64,000 bases of DNA, from assembly GCA_018054895.1 (NCBI GenBank), contig JAGPIQ010000001.1, forward strand, positions 1-64,000, in the 5' to 3' direction. A model generated the notes under the pieces. It was given only the letters and a program-made list of their open reading frames with translations, was not told where the DNA came from and did not search any database. Made by a program: the position numbers and the translations under genes. Within the stretch, counting starts at the first letter, position 1. Each line of letters opens with the position of its first letter. The DNA is from Lutibacter sp. GTDB lineage: Bacteria > Bacteroidota > Bacteroidia > Flavobacteriales > Flavobacteriaceae. Shown piece after piece: positions 46,705-55,422 of the stretch.

Positions 46705-46863
46705 AAAAAAACCTACATTAGTAGTGTTTTGCAAACTCCTTATAAACAAGTTTAGGACTAACAAATTGATCAAGGATCCGCTCGGAGACGGCTTGCTTTT
46801 ACAACTTAGACTCATCCTTTATAAAGATCTAGTGTTGAGTTTGACAAATATAACTAATGTAGG
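46705..46863 (-). ncRNA. ssrS: Probable 6S RNA
   Basis: On the minus strand an 11-bp closing stem joins CCTACATTAGT (46853-46863) to its complement (46712-46722), which is followed at once by a T-run. Inside it, CAAACTC pairs with GAGTTTG, an open region follows, and a further AAGGAT/ATCCTT stem leads to a terminal G/C-rich hairpin. This long single rod with a central bubble is the 6S plan, meant to mimic an open promoter and hold RNA polymerase. The position just downstream of zapA matches the zapA-ssrS linkage known in other bacteria. No reading frame fits the segment. Confidence 0.65.
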
Positions 46864-46893
46864 CAGTACTATTAATTAATAATTTTAAAGAAC

Positions 46894-47190
46894 TTATTTT
46901 GCTAAGTGAATATCTAACAATTCACTCAATTTATTTAATTTTCCTGACACTTCTGCAATATCTTCATCTCTCGAAATTGCGTTTATTTCAACAAGTGATG
47001 CAAATTGTAAAGCACACATTGCTAATACATCTTGTTTATCACTTACAGAGTAATTCTTTTCAAATTTGGTAACCAAATCATTGATTTTTTTTGCTGCTTT
47101 ACGCATTCCCTCTTCCTCTCTTTCATTATTCACTTTTATAGGATATACGCGCCCTGCAATGGTTACTTTTATTTTTAAAGGTTCTTCCAT
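46894..47190 (-). CDS. zapA: Cell division protein ZapA
   Basis: This 98-aa FtsZ-ring-associated protein has an N-terminal beta/alpha head with KIKVTIAGRVYPIKV and a central helix leading into a C-terminal coiled coil (about 60-98). ZapA tetramers bundle FtsZ filaments. It lies 13 bp downstream of a coiled-coil partner gene and directly upstream of the 6S-like RNA. Confidence 0.85.
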   Translation of the reverse strand: MEEPLKIKVTIAGRVYPIKVNNEREEEGMRKAAKKINDLVTKFEKNYSVSDKQDVLAMCALQFASLVEINAISRDEDIAEVSGKLNKLSELLDIHLAK

Positions 47191-47203
47191 ATATTAAAAG
47201 ATC

Positions 47204-47494
47204 TTATTCACTCAATTGCACTATACAAGCATCAATTTCACGAATTAAAGCATTTATTTTGAGTTTTGTTTCTCTTGTATCTTCTTTACTGCCCTCAATA
47301 GTTTTCGCAATTTTTAATAACTGATATTGTTTTTCAATTTCACTATTAATTTGCTTTTCTTTAGTAATTTGAGTCTCTAAAGTCGTTATTTTCTTGTACA
47401 AAAGCTCATTTTCTTCTTTTAAAAAATCATAATTTTCTAAAAGCATTTTAAGCTTATCTTCAACTATATTAACAACTTGTGTTATATTACTCAT
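47204..47494 (-). CDS. Small coiled-coil protein, ZapB-like
   Basis: This 96-aa protein is almost entirely predicted coiled coil, with regular Leu/Ile heptads (LKMLLENYDFLKEENELLYKK and on). It is the first gene of a two-gene unit with zapA. Small size, coiled-coil make-up and linkage suggest a ZapB-like division partner; sequence alone cannot prove that. A -7 box (TAACTTTG on the minus strand) lies at 47522-47529. Confidence 0.7.
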   Translation of the reverse strand: MSNITQVVNIVEDKLKMLLENYDFLKEENELLYKKITTLETQITKEKQINSEIEKQYQLLKIAKTIEGSKEDTRETKLKINALIREIDACIVQLSE

Positions 47495-47521
47495 TTGCTA
47501 AAGCATCAAAACTATTAATTA

Positions 47522-47529
47522 CAAAGTTA
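47522..47529 (-). promoter_or_regulatory. -7 box of the zapB-like/zapA unit
   Basis: TAACTTTG on the minus strand fits TAnnTTTG, 27 bp before the start codon. It could also drive the 6S-like RNA by read-through. Confidence 0.45.
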
Positions 47530-47658
47530 GTATTAGTCTACCAATATTACAACTGTTTTTTATCATTTTATGAAATTCTATTAAATAATTTTATAAATGC
47601 TTGAGTATTCAATAGTAACATTTATATATTTTATTAATTTAGCCCAAAATCTTTATCT

Positions 47659-49368
47659 GTGAAAAAAGCGCTATTTATTTTTATATTTTTGAATTCAGTC
47701 ATTTCATTTTCTCAAGGAACAAGTTCTACAAACAACTCTTTTCCAGTGAATTATTTTGAAAACCCTATGGATATTCCATTGATTTTATCGGGAACATTTG
47801 CTGAATTAAGGCCCAATCATTTTCATTCAGGAATTGATATTAAAACAAACCAACGCGAAGGAATTGAAGTGTTTGCGAGTGCAGAAGGCTATGTTTCTCG
47901 TATAAAAATTTCGCATTGGGGATTTGGAAAAGCCATTTACATTACACACCCTAATGGATACACTACTGTTTATGGACATTTACAAAAATTAAGTGACCGT
48001 CTTGAAAATTTCATAAAAAAAGAACACTATAAAAATGAAAGTTTTGAAGTAGAAGTTTTCCCAACTGCCACTGAATTGCCAGTTTCAAAAAAAGAATTGA
48101 TTGCTTATAGTGGAAGAACTGGTGGTTTTATGCCGCCACATCTTCATTTTGAAATTAGGGATACCAAAACCGAAGAAACTATTAACCCAATGTATTTTGG
48201 ATTGAATTTTAGTGATACTACCAAACCAAAATTCAACACCTTAGTTGGCTATTCTTTAGATGAAAATTCACAAATAAATAAGGTGAATAGTCCCGTTCAA
48301 TTAACGCTTACAAAAGCTTCAAATGGAGATTTGGTTGCAAATAGCATCAATGCTTATGGAAAAATAGGATTTGGAATTAATGCATACGACCAATTAAATG
48401 CGGCTCCCAATCAAAATGGTTTATACAGTTTAAAAGTTTTGGTTAACGGAAAGCAAGTACATGAATTTAAAGCTTCACAATTTGCATTTAGTGAAAGTAA
48501 ATTGATTAATTTATTAATTGATTTTGAACGTTTTAAAAGGATAGGTCAACGTATTCAAAAATGTTATAACGAACCCGCAAACACTTTAAGTTTAACAAAA
48601 AACGCCGTAAATAACGGAATTATTACCATTGAAGATGGCTTGAATTATACAATTGAAATTATTGCAAGTGATTTCAAAAATAATGAACAAAAAATCAGCA
48701 TTCCTATTAAAGGGAAGAAGGATGTGATTACAGGCGTTAAAGAAGACGTAAAAACACCGTATTTTGTAAAAGCTAAGGAAGTTAATGAGTTTTCTTTAAG
48801 AAACGCCAAAGTTTCCTTTCCTGCTAATACATTTTACGCTGATTTATATTTGAAGTTTGAAGTTGACGATACTTCAGCAACCGTACATAATACTACTACT
48901 ATTCCTATAAATGGATATTACACCTTAACATTTGATGTTTCTAAATATTCTGAAGAAGAAAAAAATCAATTGTACATTGCTTCCATTTCTGGAACAAAAT
49001 CCAATTATGAAACCACCTATAAAAAAGGAAATTCGTTTTACACTTCAACTAAAAATTTAGGAAAATTCACGCTGCTGTCGGACACTAAAAAACCAAGTAT
49101 TTCGTTGGTTAATTTTAAAGATGAACAATGGATTACAAGTCTTTCTTCATTAAAAGTAAAAATTAGTGATGTTGGCTCAGGTATAAAATCATACAGAGCA
49201 GAAATTGACGGAAAATGGATTTTAATGGAATATGACGTTATAAACAGCACATTAACATACGATTTAAGGGATGCCAATTATACCGAAGCAAAACACGTTT
49301 TAAAAATGGTAGTAATTGATAGTGTAGGAAATTTAAGCACTTTGGAATCCACTTTCTTTAGAAAATAA
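47659..49368 (+). CDS. M23-family peptidase (LytM-like), secreted
   Basis: This 569-aa exported protein uses a GTG start. A signal peptide (1-19) is followed at once by a zinc metallopeptidase domain with HFHSGIDI (His56, Asp60) and PPHLHFEIRD (His161, His163), the full LytM set. It should cut peptidoglycan cross-links. Residues about 190-569 form beta-rich domains of unknown role, with one or two Ig-like modules. The next gene, a TonB-dependent receptor, starts 7 bp later, so the two form an operon. Confidence 0.9.
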   Translation: MKKALFIFIFLNSVISFSQGTSSTNNSFPVNYFENPMDIPLILSGTFAELRPNHFHSGIDIKTNQREGIEVFASAEGYVSRIKISHWGFGKAIYITHPNGYTTVYGHLQKLSDRLENFIKKEHYKNESFEVEVFPTATELPVSKKELIAYSGRTGGFMPPHLHFEIRDTKTEETINPMYFGLNFSDTTKPKFNTLVGYSLDENSQINKVNSPVQLTLTKASNGDLVANSINAYGKIGFGINAYDQLNAAPNQNGLYSLKVLVNGKQVHEFKASQFAFSESKLINLLIDFERFKRIGQRIQKCYNEPANTLSLTKNAVNNGIITIEDGLNYTIEIIASDFKNNEQKISIPIKGKKDVITGVKEDVKTPYFVKAKEVNEFSLRNAKVSFPANTFYADLYLKFEVDDTSATVHNTTTIPINGYYTLTFDVSKYSEEEKNQLYIASISGTKSNYETTYKKGNSFYTSTKNLGKFTLLSDTKKPSISLVNFKDEQWITSLSSLKVKISDVGSGIKSYRAEIDGKWILMEYDVINSTLTYDLRDANYTEAKHVLKMVVIDSVGNLSTLESTFFRK

Positions 49369-49375
49369 TTGATAG

Positions 49376-51826
49376 ATGATTAAACAACTTATAAGTATAT
49401 TTATTTTTGTTAATTCCGTAGTTGGATTTGCACAAAGTAGCACAATTCAAGGATTTATAAAGAACAATAATAAGCAACCTATTGAAGGGGTTTCTATTAT
49501 TTATAAAGCGAATGGAACTACAAGTAATTCAGATGGATTTTATAGTTTAAAAATTTCTTCTACTGAAGACGTAAACTTAATTTTTAGTCATATTTCATTT
49601 GAAACACTTCAAAAAAGAATAAAATTTACACCTAATAAAACCATCAACTTCTCTCCTATTCTTCAATACAAAGTGGAAAGTATGTCGGAAATTATAGTGA
49701 AGGATGCAAAAAATGAAGCACAAGGAATTCTGAAAATAAATGCCCAAAATGCCACCAAAATACCTGGTGCAAACCAAGGTGTTGAAACGTTGTTAATGAC
49801 GCTGCCTGGTGTTAGCAATAATAATGAGTTAAGTACACAATACAATGTGCGTGGTGGAAATTTTGATGAAAACTTAGTATATGTAAATGGAATTGAAGTG
49901 TACCGACCATTTTTAGTACGTTCAGGACAACAAGAAGGATTGAGTTTTGTAAACCCTAATTTAGTGCAAGATATTAGTTTTTCGGCTGGTGGATTTCAAG
50001 CAAAATATGGCGATAAATTAGCCTCCGTTTTAGACATTACTTATAAAACACCCAAAGAATTTGCGGCGAGTACAAATGCAAGTCTACTTGGTGGAAATAT
50101 TAGTGTTGAAGGCACTTTGTTTAAAGATAAATTATCAGCTTTATTAGGAGTTCGCTATCGAAATAACAGTCTTTTTATTAATAGTAAAGACATTGAAACC
50201 AATGCAAATCCAAATTTTACGGATGTTCAAACGTTGCTTTCTTATGAAGTAAATTCAAAATTAAGCATTGATTTTTTAGGGAACTTTTCATTAAATAATT
50301 ACAACTATACTCCAAAAACTCGTAGAACAAAATTTGGTTCTATAGCCAATCCACAGGAATTGACCGTTTACTATGAAGGACAAGAAAAAGATCAATTTAA
50401 AACAGCATTTGGAGCGTTTAAATTCAATTATAAAGCCACCGAAAACTTAAATATTCACCTAATTACATCAACCTACCAAACTACGGAACAAGAACATTAC
50501 GATATTTTGGCTCAGTATAATTTAACTGATGTAAATAACGATTTAGGTGGTGGTAGTTATGGCGAAACAGAATTTTCTGAAGGAATTGGCACACAATTAA
50601 ACCACGCACGTAATAATTTAGATGCGCTTATTGGAAATATTGAATTCAAAGGAAACTTCAAAAAAGATAATGCACAACTGGATTTTGGATTAAAATACCA
50701 ATATGAAGATATTCGCGATCGATTGATAGAATGGGAAATGATTGATTCTGTAGGGTTTAGCGTTCGCCCACCGTTAACTTTTTCAAACAATCAGCCTTAC
50801 GAACCTTTTACAGGCGATTTAGTGGCTTACCAAAATATAAATGCTGCAAATAATGTAACAATCGACCGATTGGTTTGGTTTGCGCAATACAGTAAAAAAG
50901 CCTACTGGAATAACCATAAAATATGGTATAATTTAGGAGTGCGTTCCCATAATTGGAATGTTCACGGAGCAGACATCACCACTTCAAATAAAATTATTTA
51001 CAGTGTAAGAGGTCAGTTTTCTATAAAACCAGATTGGGAAAAAGACATGCTTTTTAGAGTTTCTGCAGGAACGTACAACCAACCTCCTTTTTATAAAGAA
51101 TTACGTAACAGTGACGGAAATGTAGTGCCAGATGTTGATACCCAAAAATCTGTTCAAGTGGTTTTAGGAAACGATTATAGTTTTGAAATGTGGGACCGGC
51201 CTTTTAAATTGGTTTCAGAAATTTATTATAAAAACCTTACAAATGTTAATAGATATACGGTAGACAATGTAAAAGTACGCTATGAAGCTGATAATAATGC
51301 AAAAGGATACGCTACTGGTTTGGATATTCGTTTAAATGGAGAATTTGTACCTGGTACGGAAAGCTGGGTTAGTTTAGGTTTATTAAAAACCGAAGAAAAC
51401 TATAATGATTTAGGCTATATTGCCAGACCAACCGACCAACGTTTTAAATTTGGAATGTTATTTCAGGATTATGTGCCTAATATTCCGAATATTCGGATGT
51501 ATTTAAACTTGGTTTTTAATTCTGGTCTTCCTGGTGGTTCTCCTTCGTATTCAGATCCTTACAACTATCAACGGAGGTTGAATTCCTACAAAAGAGCGGA
51601 TATTGGTATTTCTTATGTATTTACCGATGCAAAAAATATAAAAACAGAAGGTTGGTTGAAAAGCTTTAAAGAATTAGCGATTGGTGTTGAAATCTTCAAT
51701 ATGTTTGACGTAACAAATTCTATTACAAACACTTGGGTACGTGATGTATATTCCAAACAGTTTTATGGAATTCCAAATTATATGACACCACGTGTTTTTA
51801 ATGTAAAAATGGATATGAAGTTTTAG
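49376..51826 (+). CDS. TonB-dependent receptor with carboxypeptidase-like N-domain
   Basis: This 816-aa outer membrane receptor has a signal peptide (1-19), a carboxypeptidase-D-like regulatory domain (about 22-98, QGFIKNNNKQPIEGV), a plug with NVRGGNFDENLVYVNGIEVYRP, and a barrel ending in KMDMKF. No SusD partner follows, so it is a classical TonB-dependent receptor and not a SusC. The substrate is unknown. It is coupled to the M23 peptidase gene upstream. Confidence 0.9.
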   Translation: MIKQLISIFIFVNSVVGFAQSSTIQGFIKNNNKQPIEGVSIIYKANGTTSNSDGFYSLKISSTEDVNLIFSHISFETLQKRIKFTPNKTINFSPILQYKVESMSEIIVKDAKNEAQGILKINAQNATKIPGANQGVETLLMTLPGVSNNNELSTQYNVRGGNFDENLVYVNGIEVYRPFLVRSGQQEGLSFVNPNLVQDISFSAGGFQAKYGDKLASVLDITYKTPKEFAASTNASLLGGNISVEGTLFKDKLSALLGVRYRNNSLFINSKDIETNANPNFTDVQTLLSYEVNSKLSIDFLGNFSLNNYNYTPKTRRTKFGSIANPQELTVYYEGQEKDQFKTAFGAFKFNYKATENLNIHLITSTYQTTEQEHYDILAQYNLTDVNNDLGGGSYGETEFSEGIGTQLNHARNNLDALIGNIEFKGNFKKDNAQLDFGLKYQYEDIRDRLIEWEMIDSVGFSVRPPLTFSNNQPYEPFTGDLVAYQNINAANNVTIDRLVWFAQYSKKAYWNNHKIWYNLGVRSHNWNVHGADITTSNKIIYSVRGQFSIKPDWEKDMLFRVSAGTYNQPPFYKELRNSDGNVVPDVDTQKSVQVVLGNDYSFEMWDRPFKLVSEIYYKNLTNVNRYTVDNVKVRYEADNNAKGYATGLDIRLNGEFVPGTESWVSLGLLKTEENYNDLGYIARPTDQRFKFGMLFQDYVPNIPNIRMYLNLVFNSGLPGGSPSYSDPYNYQRRLNSYKRADIGISYVFTDAKNIKTEGWLKSFKELAIGVEIFNMFDVTNSITNTWVRDVYSKQFYGIPNYMTPRVFNVKMDMKF

Positions 51827-51840
51827 TTTCTATTCCTGTT

Positions 51841-52971
51841 TTATTCAACAGGAACACGAGCTTTCACATAGTTTATATCCATTTTTCTTTTATCAACTGA
51901 AATTAGTATTGGATCCTTGCGTTCTCGCTTGTACACTACATATTTAAACGTTTTCACTTCTTTAATTGCCACTACTTTAACATCAACATCTATACTGCTA
52001 ATTTTATTATCATTGGCAAGTCCTATATAAAATGTTCCTGAAGTTTTACTATTATTTTTTCCATAGGCAGCAATACCGTTTCCTTTATCAAATTGAGAAT
52101 ATGACTGACCTTTCATAAATTTTTCTGCATTTTCTAAATCCGACAAAAATGTATAATAAACATCTTCTCCCTTTTTAGGAATAAGCATTTCGGTTACGGC
52201 TCCCATTGCAAACCCGGCAAGTGGAGTTGCATAAAACGACGTGACTTCCTTCACTAATTTTGAAATTATTTTGGTATTATCTAAATAAGCTTTCTGTCCT
52301 TCTTCACCAACACCAATCCAATATGCCCAACCAATTATTTTTTCTTCCTTTAAATCGGTTATGCTATTTTTAGGTAATTCAACCTTCATAAATACTTTGT
52401 TATTATTTACATTATAATTGGAGTGCACACGTTGGTTTTTATTGAACAGAATTTCCTCGAAATTTTCAGTTTTCGATAATTCTTTCACTTTTTCGTTCAA
52501 TGAAACTACGTTATACCCAACAATACTATCTGCTTTGTAGGATGAATAAATAGTATCTCCAACAGTTCCCCATTTCCAATTGGTGTTAAACTTTTGTGTA
52601 GTTTCATTGAAAGGAATACGATCAATTTTAATTCTGCATACCTTTTTTATAAGTGAAGAATTATAAAATCTAAACTTATAGAGCCCTTTATTTTTAATTT
52701 GAATTTTCTTATTTGTTAATCTTTCTAATTTATATTCTGAAAATATTTTTGTGTTTGGCAGCTCATAAACTTCTATTTCTTTCAGATTTCCACCTTGAAT
52801 CATTTCTATATTGAACACAACAATATCGCCTTTTGCAAAACTAAAATAAAGTTCTTCCGTCTCATTGTTATTTAATGAAATGACAGATTCCGTGACCAAA
52901 ATTGGATCATTCAATGAAAATACCTGCTGAGAAATCAACAACAAGAAACCAATTACTATTTTTTTTATCAT
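51841..52971 (-). CDS. Exported protein of unknown function
   Basis: This 376-aa protein has a signal peptide (1-19, ending in QVFS) and no lipobox. The N-terminal half is beta-rich with acidic and aromatic residues (EELYFSFAKGD, RFYNSS), suggesting a bacterial pre-peptidase or Ig-like fold. I recognise no catalytic motif. It is convergent with the TonB receptor gene, with only a short 8-bp stem between them. Confidence 0.6.
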   Translation of the reverse strand: MIKKIVIGFLLLISQQVFSLNDPILVTESVISLNNNETEELYFSFAKGDIVVFNIEMIQGGNLKEIEVYELPNTKIFSEYKLERLTNKKIQIKNKGLYKFRFYNSSLIKKVCRIKIDRIPFNETTQKFNTNWKWGTVGDTIYSSYKADSIVGYNVVSLNEKVKELSKTENFEEILFNKNQRVHSNYNVNNNKVFMKVELPKNSITDLKEEKIIGWAYWIGVGEEGQKAYLDNTKIISKLVKEVTSFYATPLAGFAMGAVTEMLIPKKGEDVYYTFLSDLENAEKFMKGQSYSQFDKGNGIAAYGKNNSKTSGTFYIGLANDNKISSIDVDVKVVAIKEVKTFKYVVYKRERKDPILISVDKRKMDINYVKARVPVE

Positions 52972-53002
52972 AAAATATAAATGCTTAAAAAGCTATTAAA
53001 GA

Positions 53003-53458
53003 CTAACTATCTAAAATTTGAGCAGCATGCTCCTTTGTTTTTACTTTTGAAATAACATCTTCAATAATTCCATTTTCATCAATAACAAAAGTAGCTCTGT
53101 GAATTCCATCATACTCACGACCCATAAATTTTTTAGGTCCCCAAACACCAAAAGCTTCAATTACCTTTTTATCTTCATCGGCTAACAACGGAAAAGGCAA
53201 CTCATTTTTATCAATAAAATTTTGTTGTCTTTTTGCAGAATCCGCACTTACACCTAAAACCTCGTAACCTTTCGCTAAAAATGTGTGGTAGTTATCACGC
53301 AAATTACATGCTTCCATAGTACAACCAGGCGTACTTGCCTTTGGGTAAAAAAACAATACTAGTTTTTTTCCTTTATAATCACTTAATTTTATGGTGTTTC
53401 CTTGTTGATCTAAGGCTTCAAAATTTGGCGAAGCATCTCCTATTTTTAGTGTTGTCAT
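53003..53458 (-). CDS. bcp: Thioredoxin-dependent thiol peroxidase (Bcp/PrxQ)
   Basis: This 151-aa atypical two-Cys peroxiredoxin reduces peroxides. The active site PKASTPGCTMEACNLRD shows the peroxidatic Cys46 and the resolving Cys51 five residues later, as in PrxQ. The length is standard and there is no signal peptide. A -7 box lies at 53484-53491 on the minus strand. Confidence 0.95.
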   Translation of the reverse strand: MTTLKIGDASPNFEALDQQGNTIKLSDYKGKKLVLFFYPKASTPGCTMEACNLRDNYHTFLAKGYEVLGVSADSAKRQQNFIDKNELPFPLLADEDKKVIEAFGVWGPKKFMGREYDGIHRATFVIDENGIIEDVISKVKTKEHAAQILDS

Positions 53459-53483
53459 AATTTTTTCTTTATTTTTGAATGTC

Positions 53484-53491
53484 CAAAGTTA
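53484..53491 (-). promoter_or_regulatory. -7 box of bcp
   Basis: TAACTTTG on the minus strand fits TAnnTTTG, 25 bp before the start codon. Confidence 0.5.
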
Positions 53492-53578
53492 AAGAGTTAT
53501 ATTCAAAAAAGATTAAAATAAATAGAATAACAGTACTTTCTTTTAAAGTTTTTAACTTTACAACTTTATATTTAAAAT

Positions 53579-54220
53579 ATGACCAAACACGAAAAAGTAC
53601 AATTTGTAATAAACACCTTGGAAGAATTGTACCCAGAAGTACCAATTCCTTTAGACCATAAAGATCCATACACTTTACTTATTGCTGTGCTAATGTCCGC
53701 ACAAAGTACCGATATTGGCGTTAATAAAATTACACCCAAATTATTTGCAAAGGCAGATAATCCGTATGATATGATCAAACTTTCGGTGGAAGAAATCCGA
53801 GAAATTATCAAGCCTGTTGGCTTGTCTCCTATGAAATCGAAAGGAATTCATGGACTTTCAAAAATTCTTATTGAAAAGCATCACGGAGAAGTTCCCAAAA
53901 GTTTTGAAGCTTTAGAAGAATTACCTGCTGTTGGACACAAAACCGCCAGTGTAGTTATGAGTCAAGCTTTTGGAGTGCCTGCGTTTCCTGTAGATACCCA
54001 TATTCATCGATTAATGTATCGTTGGAATTTAACAAATGGTAAAAACGTAACACAAACCGAAAAAGATGCCAAAAGGTTGTTTCCAAAAGAATTATGGAAT
54101 AAATTACATCTTCAAATTATATTTTATGGGCGCGAATATTCACCTGCAAGAAGTTGGGATATTGAAAAAGATATTATCACTAAAACTATCGGCAGAAAAT
54201 CTGTTTTAAACTCAAAATAA
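53579..54220 (+). CDS. nth: Endonuclease III, lacking the iron-sulfur cluster cysteines
   Basis: This 213-aa DNA glycosylase/AP lyase removes oxidised pyrimidines. The helix-hairpin-helix LPAVGHKTA (115-123) holds the catalytic Lys121, and Asp139 lies in PVDTHIHR. The C-terminal region that normally carries the [4Fe-4S] Cys-x6-Cys-x2-Cys-x5-Cys loop reads YGREYSPARSWDIEKDII. The whole protein contains no cysteine. The cluster is thus absent, though the fold and catalytic residues are kept. Confidence 0.9.
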   Translation: MTKHEKVQFVINTLEELYPEVPIPLDHKDPYTLLIAVLMSAQSTDIGVNKITPKLFAKADNPYDMIKLSVEEIREIIKPVGLSPMKSKGIHGLSKILIEKHHGEVPKSFEALEELPAVGHKTASVVMSQAFGVPAFPVDTHIHRLMYRWNLTNGKNVTQTEKDAKRLFPKELWNKLHLQIIFYGREYSPARSWDIEKDIITKTIGRKSVLNSK

Positions 54221-54226
54221 TACAAT

Positions 54227-54370
54227 ATGGCAAAAGCAGGAAGTGCAAAAAATACCAAAAACAAAGCGTTGCATAGTAAATTAATGAAGCAAAAAAAGAA
54301 TAAATTAAAGTCTGAAAAATTAACAACTCAGCAAAAATTAAAAGCGATTATTAAAAAATCGCAAGAGTAA
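54227..54370 (+). CDS. Small Lys-rich basic protein (47 aa)
   Basis: ATG at 54227, 7 bp after the nth stop. It encodes MAKAGSAKNTKNKALH and on to KKSQE. About 16 of 47 residues are Lys, with few hydrophobic positions, so the protein is probably disordered or nucleic-acid binding. Close spacing suggests cotranscription with nth. I do not recognise a named family. Confidence 0.6.
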   Translation: MAKAGSAKNTKNKALHSKLMKQKKNKLKSEKLTTQQKLKAIIKKSQE

Positions 54371-54390
54371 TTTTTGAAGAATAATTTTTG

Positions 54391-54398
54391 TAAATTTG
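54391..54398 (+). promoter_or_regulatory. -7 box before the 32-aa gene
   Basis: TAAATTTG fits TAnnTTTG. A TTTG at 54373-54376 could be a -33 element, at shorter than usual spacing. It lies 25 bp before the ATG at 54424. Confidence 0.5.
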
Positions 54399-54423
54399 TA
54401 ATACTAATTTAAAATATAAGGTC

Positions 54424-54522
54424 ATGTCAAAAGGAATGGACTCTAAAAAAAGTGTTAAAAAAGAACCTCTAAAAACTGCAAAAGAGAAAAAGGCAGAAAA
54501 AAGAGAAAAAAAATCGAAATAA
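54424..54522 (+). CDS. Very small Lys/Glu-rich protein (32 aa)
   Basis: ATG at 54424, stop at 54520-54522. The product begins MSKGMDSKKSVKKEP and ends in a run of Lys, Glu and Arg. It has its own -7 box and a terminator directly downstream, which argues for a real gene. Similar tiny MSKGMD-type proteins are familiar from Bacteroidota genomes, with unknown role. Confidence 0.6.
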   Translation: MSKGMDSKKSVKKEPLKTAKEKKAEKREKKSK

Positions 54523-54537
54523 TTTTAGAACCTATAC

Positions 54538-54568
54538 ATCCTCGTTACAAGTAGCGAGGATTTTTTTT
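54538..54568 (+). terminator. Rho-independent terminator after the 32-aa gene
   Basis: A stem ATCCTCG (54538-54544) with CGAGGAT (54555-54561), extended by a G-U pair, is followed by eight T. Confidence 0.85.
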
Positions 54569-54599
54569 GAAATAATATCAATACTCAAAATAAAAGAGT

Positions 54600-54642
54600 A
54601 TATTGCTCAATATTTTAGCATCATAAGTTATCAATATTAGCA
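54600..54642 (+). promoter_or_regulatory. Possible operator of the LexA-like regulator
   Basis: A palindrome ATATTG-CT-CAATAT lies at 54600-54613. The near-identical repeats TCAATATTTTAGCA (54607-54620) and TCAATATTAGCA (54631-54642) sit in the 45 bp before the start codon. Such a cluster fits autoregulation, but no binding-site consensus is known for this protein. Confidence 0.4.
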
Positions 54643-54644
54643 CT

Positions 54645-55418
54645 ATGAATTATTTACCTTCCAACATACGCCATTTAAGGAGTTTAAAAGGAGTAACACA
54701 AGAGCAATTTGCTCAAAAATTAAACGTTTCTCGCTCAAGAATTAGTTCTTATGAAGAAAACAGAGCGATACCTCCTATCGATTTTTTAATTGAAATCTCT
54801 AACTTCTTTAAAATTAGCTTAGATATTTTAATAAAAAACGATTTATCAAAAGTAAAAGATGAATCGTTTATAAACATTGGCAAAGATCGTGTTTTATTTC
54901 CGATTACTATTAATGAAGCGGATGAAGAATTGATAGAAATTGTTCCTCAAGAAGCTTCTGCTGGCTATTTAAGAGGCTATACCGATCCTGAATATATTGA
55001 GCATTTAAACAAAATTAAACTACCTTTTTTACCAACTGGCACACACCGAGCATTTCCTATTAAAGGAGATTCTATGTTGCCTGTAAAAAGCGGATCGTAC
55101 ATTGTAGCTCGTTATATTGAAGATCTTCAATATATAAAAAGTGGAAAAACCTACATCATTATAACATTAAATGATGGTATTGTGTACAAACGTGTTTTTG
55201 ATAAAATTGATGAGCATAATATGTTATTGTTATCATCCGACAATAAAAAATACGATCCATACTATGTTCCTGTTTCTGAAATTTTAGAACTTTGGGAATT
55301 TACCTGTTGTATAAATACGCAAGAATATGACGAACACGAATTAAAAATTAGTAGTATTGCAACTATGCTAAATCAGTTAGGTGTTGAATTAAAGGCTTTA
55401 GAAAAATCCATAAACTAA
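54645..55418 (+). CDS. LexA-like regulator: XRE helix-turn-helix plus S24 self-cleaving domain
   Basis: This 257-aa protein has an XRE-type helix-turn-helix (about 7-62) and a C-terminal S24 peptidase domain (about 98-225). All elements for self-cleavage are visible: the scissile Ala-Gly in ASAGY (106-107), the nucleophile Ser143 in GDSM and the base Lys182 in YKRV. It lies 4 bp upstream of an exonuclease/UvrC-like repair gene, so a DNA-damage response function is likely. No phage genes surround it, which argues against a prophage repressor. Confidence 0.85.
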   Translation: MNYLPSNIRHLRSLKGVTQEQFAQKLNVSRSRISSYEENRAIPPIDFLIEISNFFKISLDILIKNDLSKVKDESFINIGKDRVLFPITINEADEELIEIVPQEASAGYLRGYTDPEYIEHLNKIKLPFLPTGTHRAFPIKGDSMLPVKSGSYIVARYIEDLQYIKSGKTYIIITLNDGIVYKRVFDKIDEHNMLLLSSDNKKYDPYYVPVSEILELWEFTCCINTQEYDEHELKISSIATMLNQLGVELKALEKSIN

Positions 55419-55422
55419 GTAA

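Noticed and set aside
51833..51854. Stem TTCCTGTT/AACAGGAA as a terminator between the TonB receptor and the 51841 gene
   Set aside because: Only 8 bp, overlapping the coding end, with no T-run on either strand.
54645..55418. XRE/S24 protein as a prophage repressor
   Set aside because: No phage structural, integrase or lysis genes lie around it, and the partner gene is a repair nuclease.
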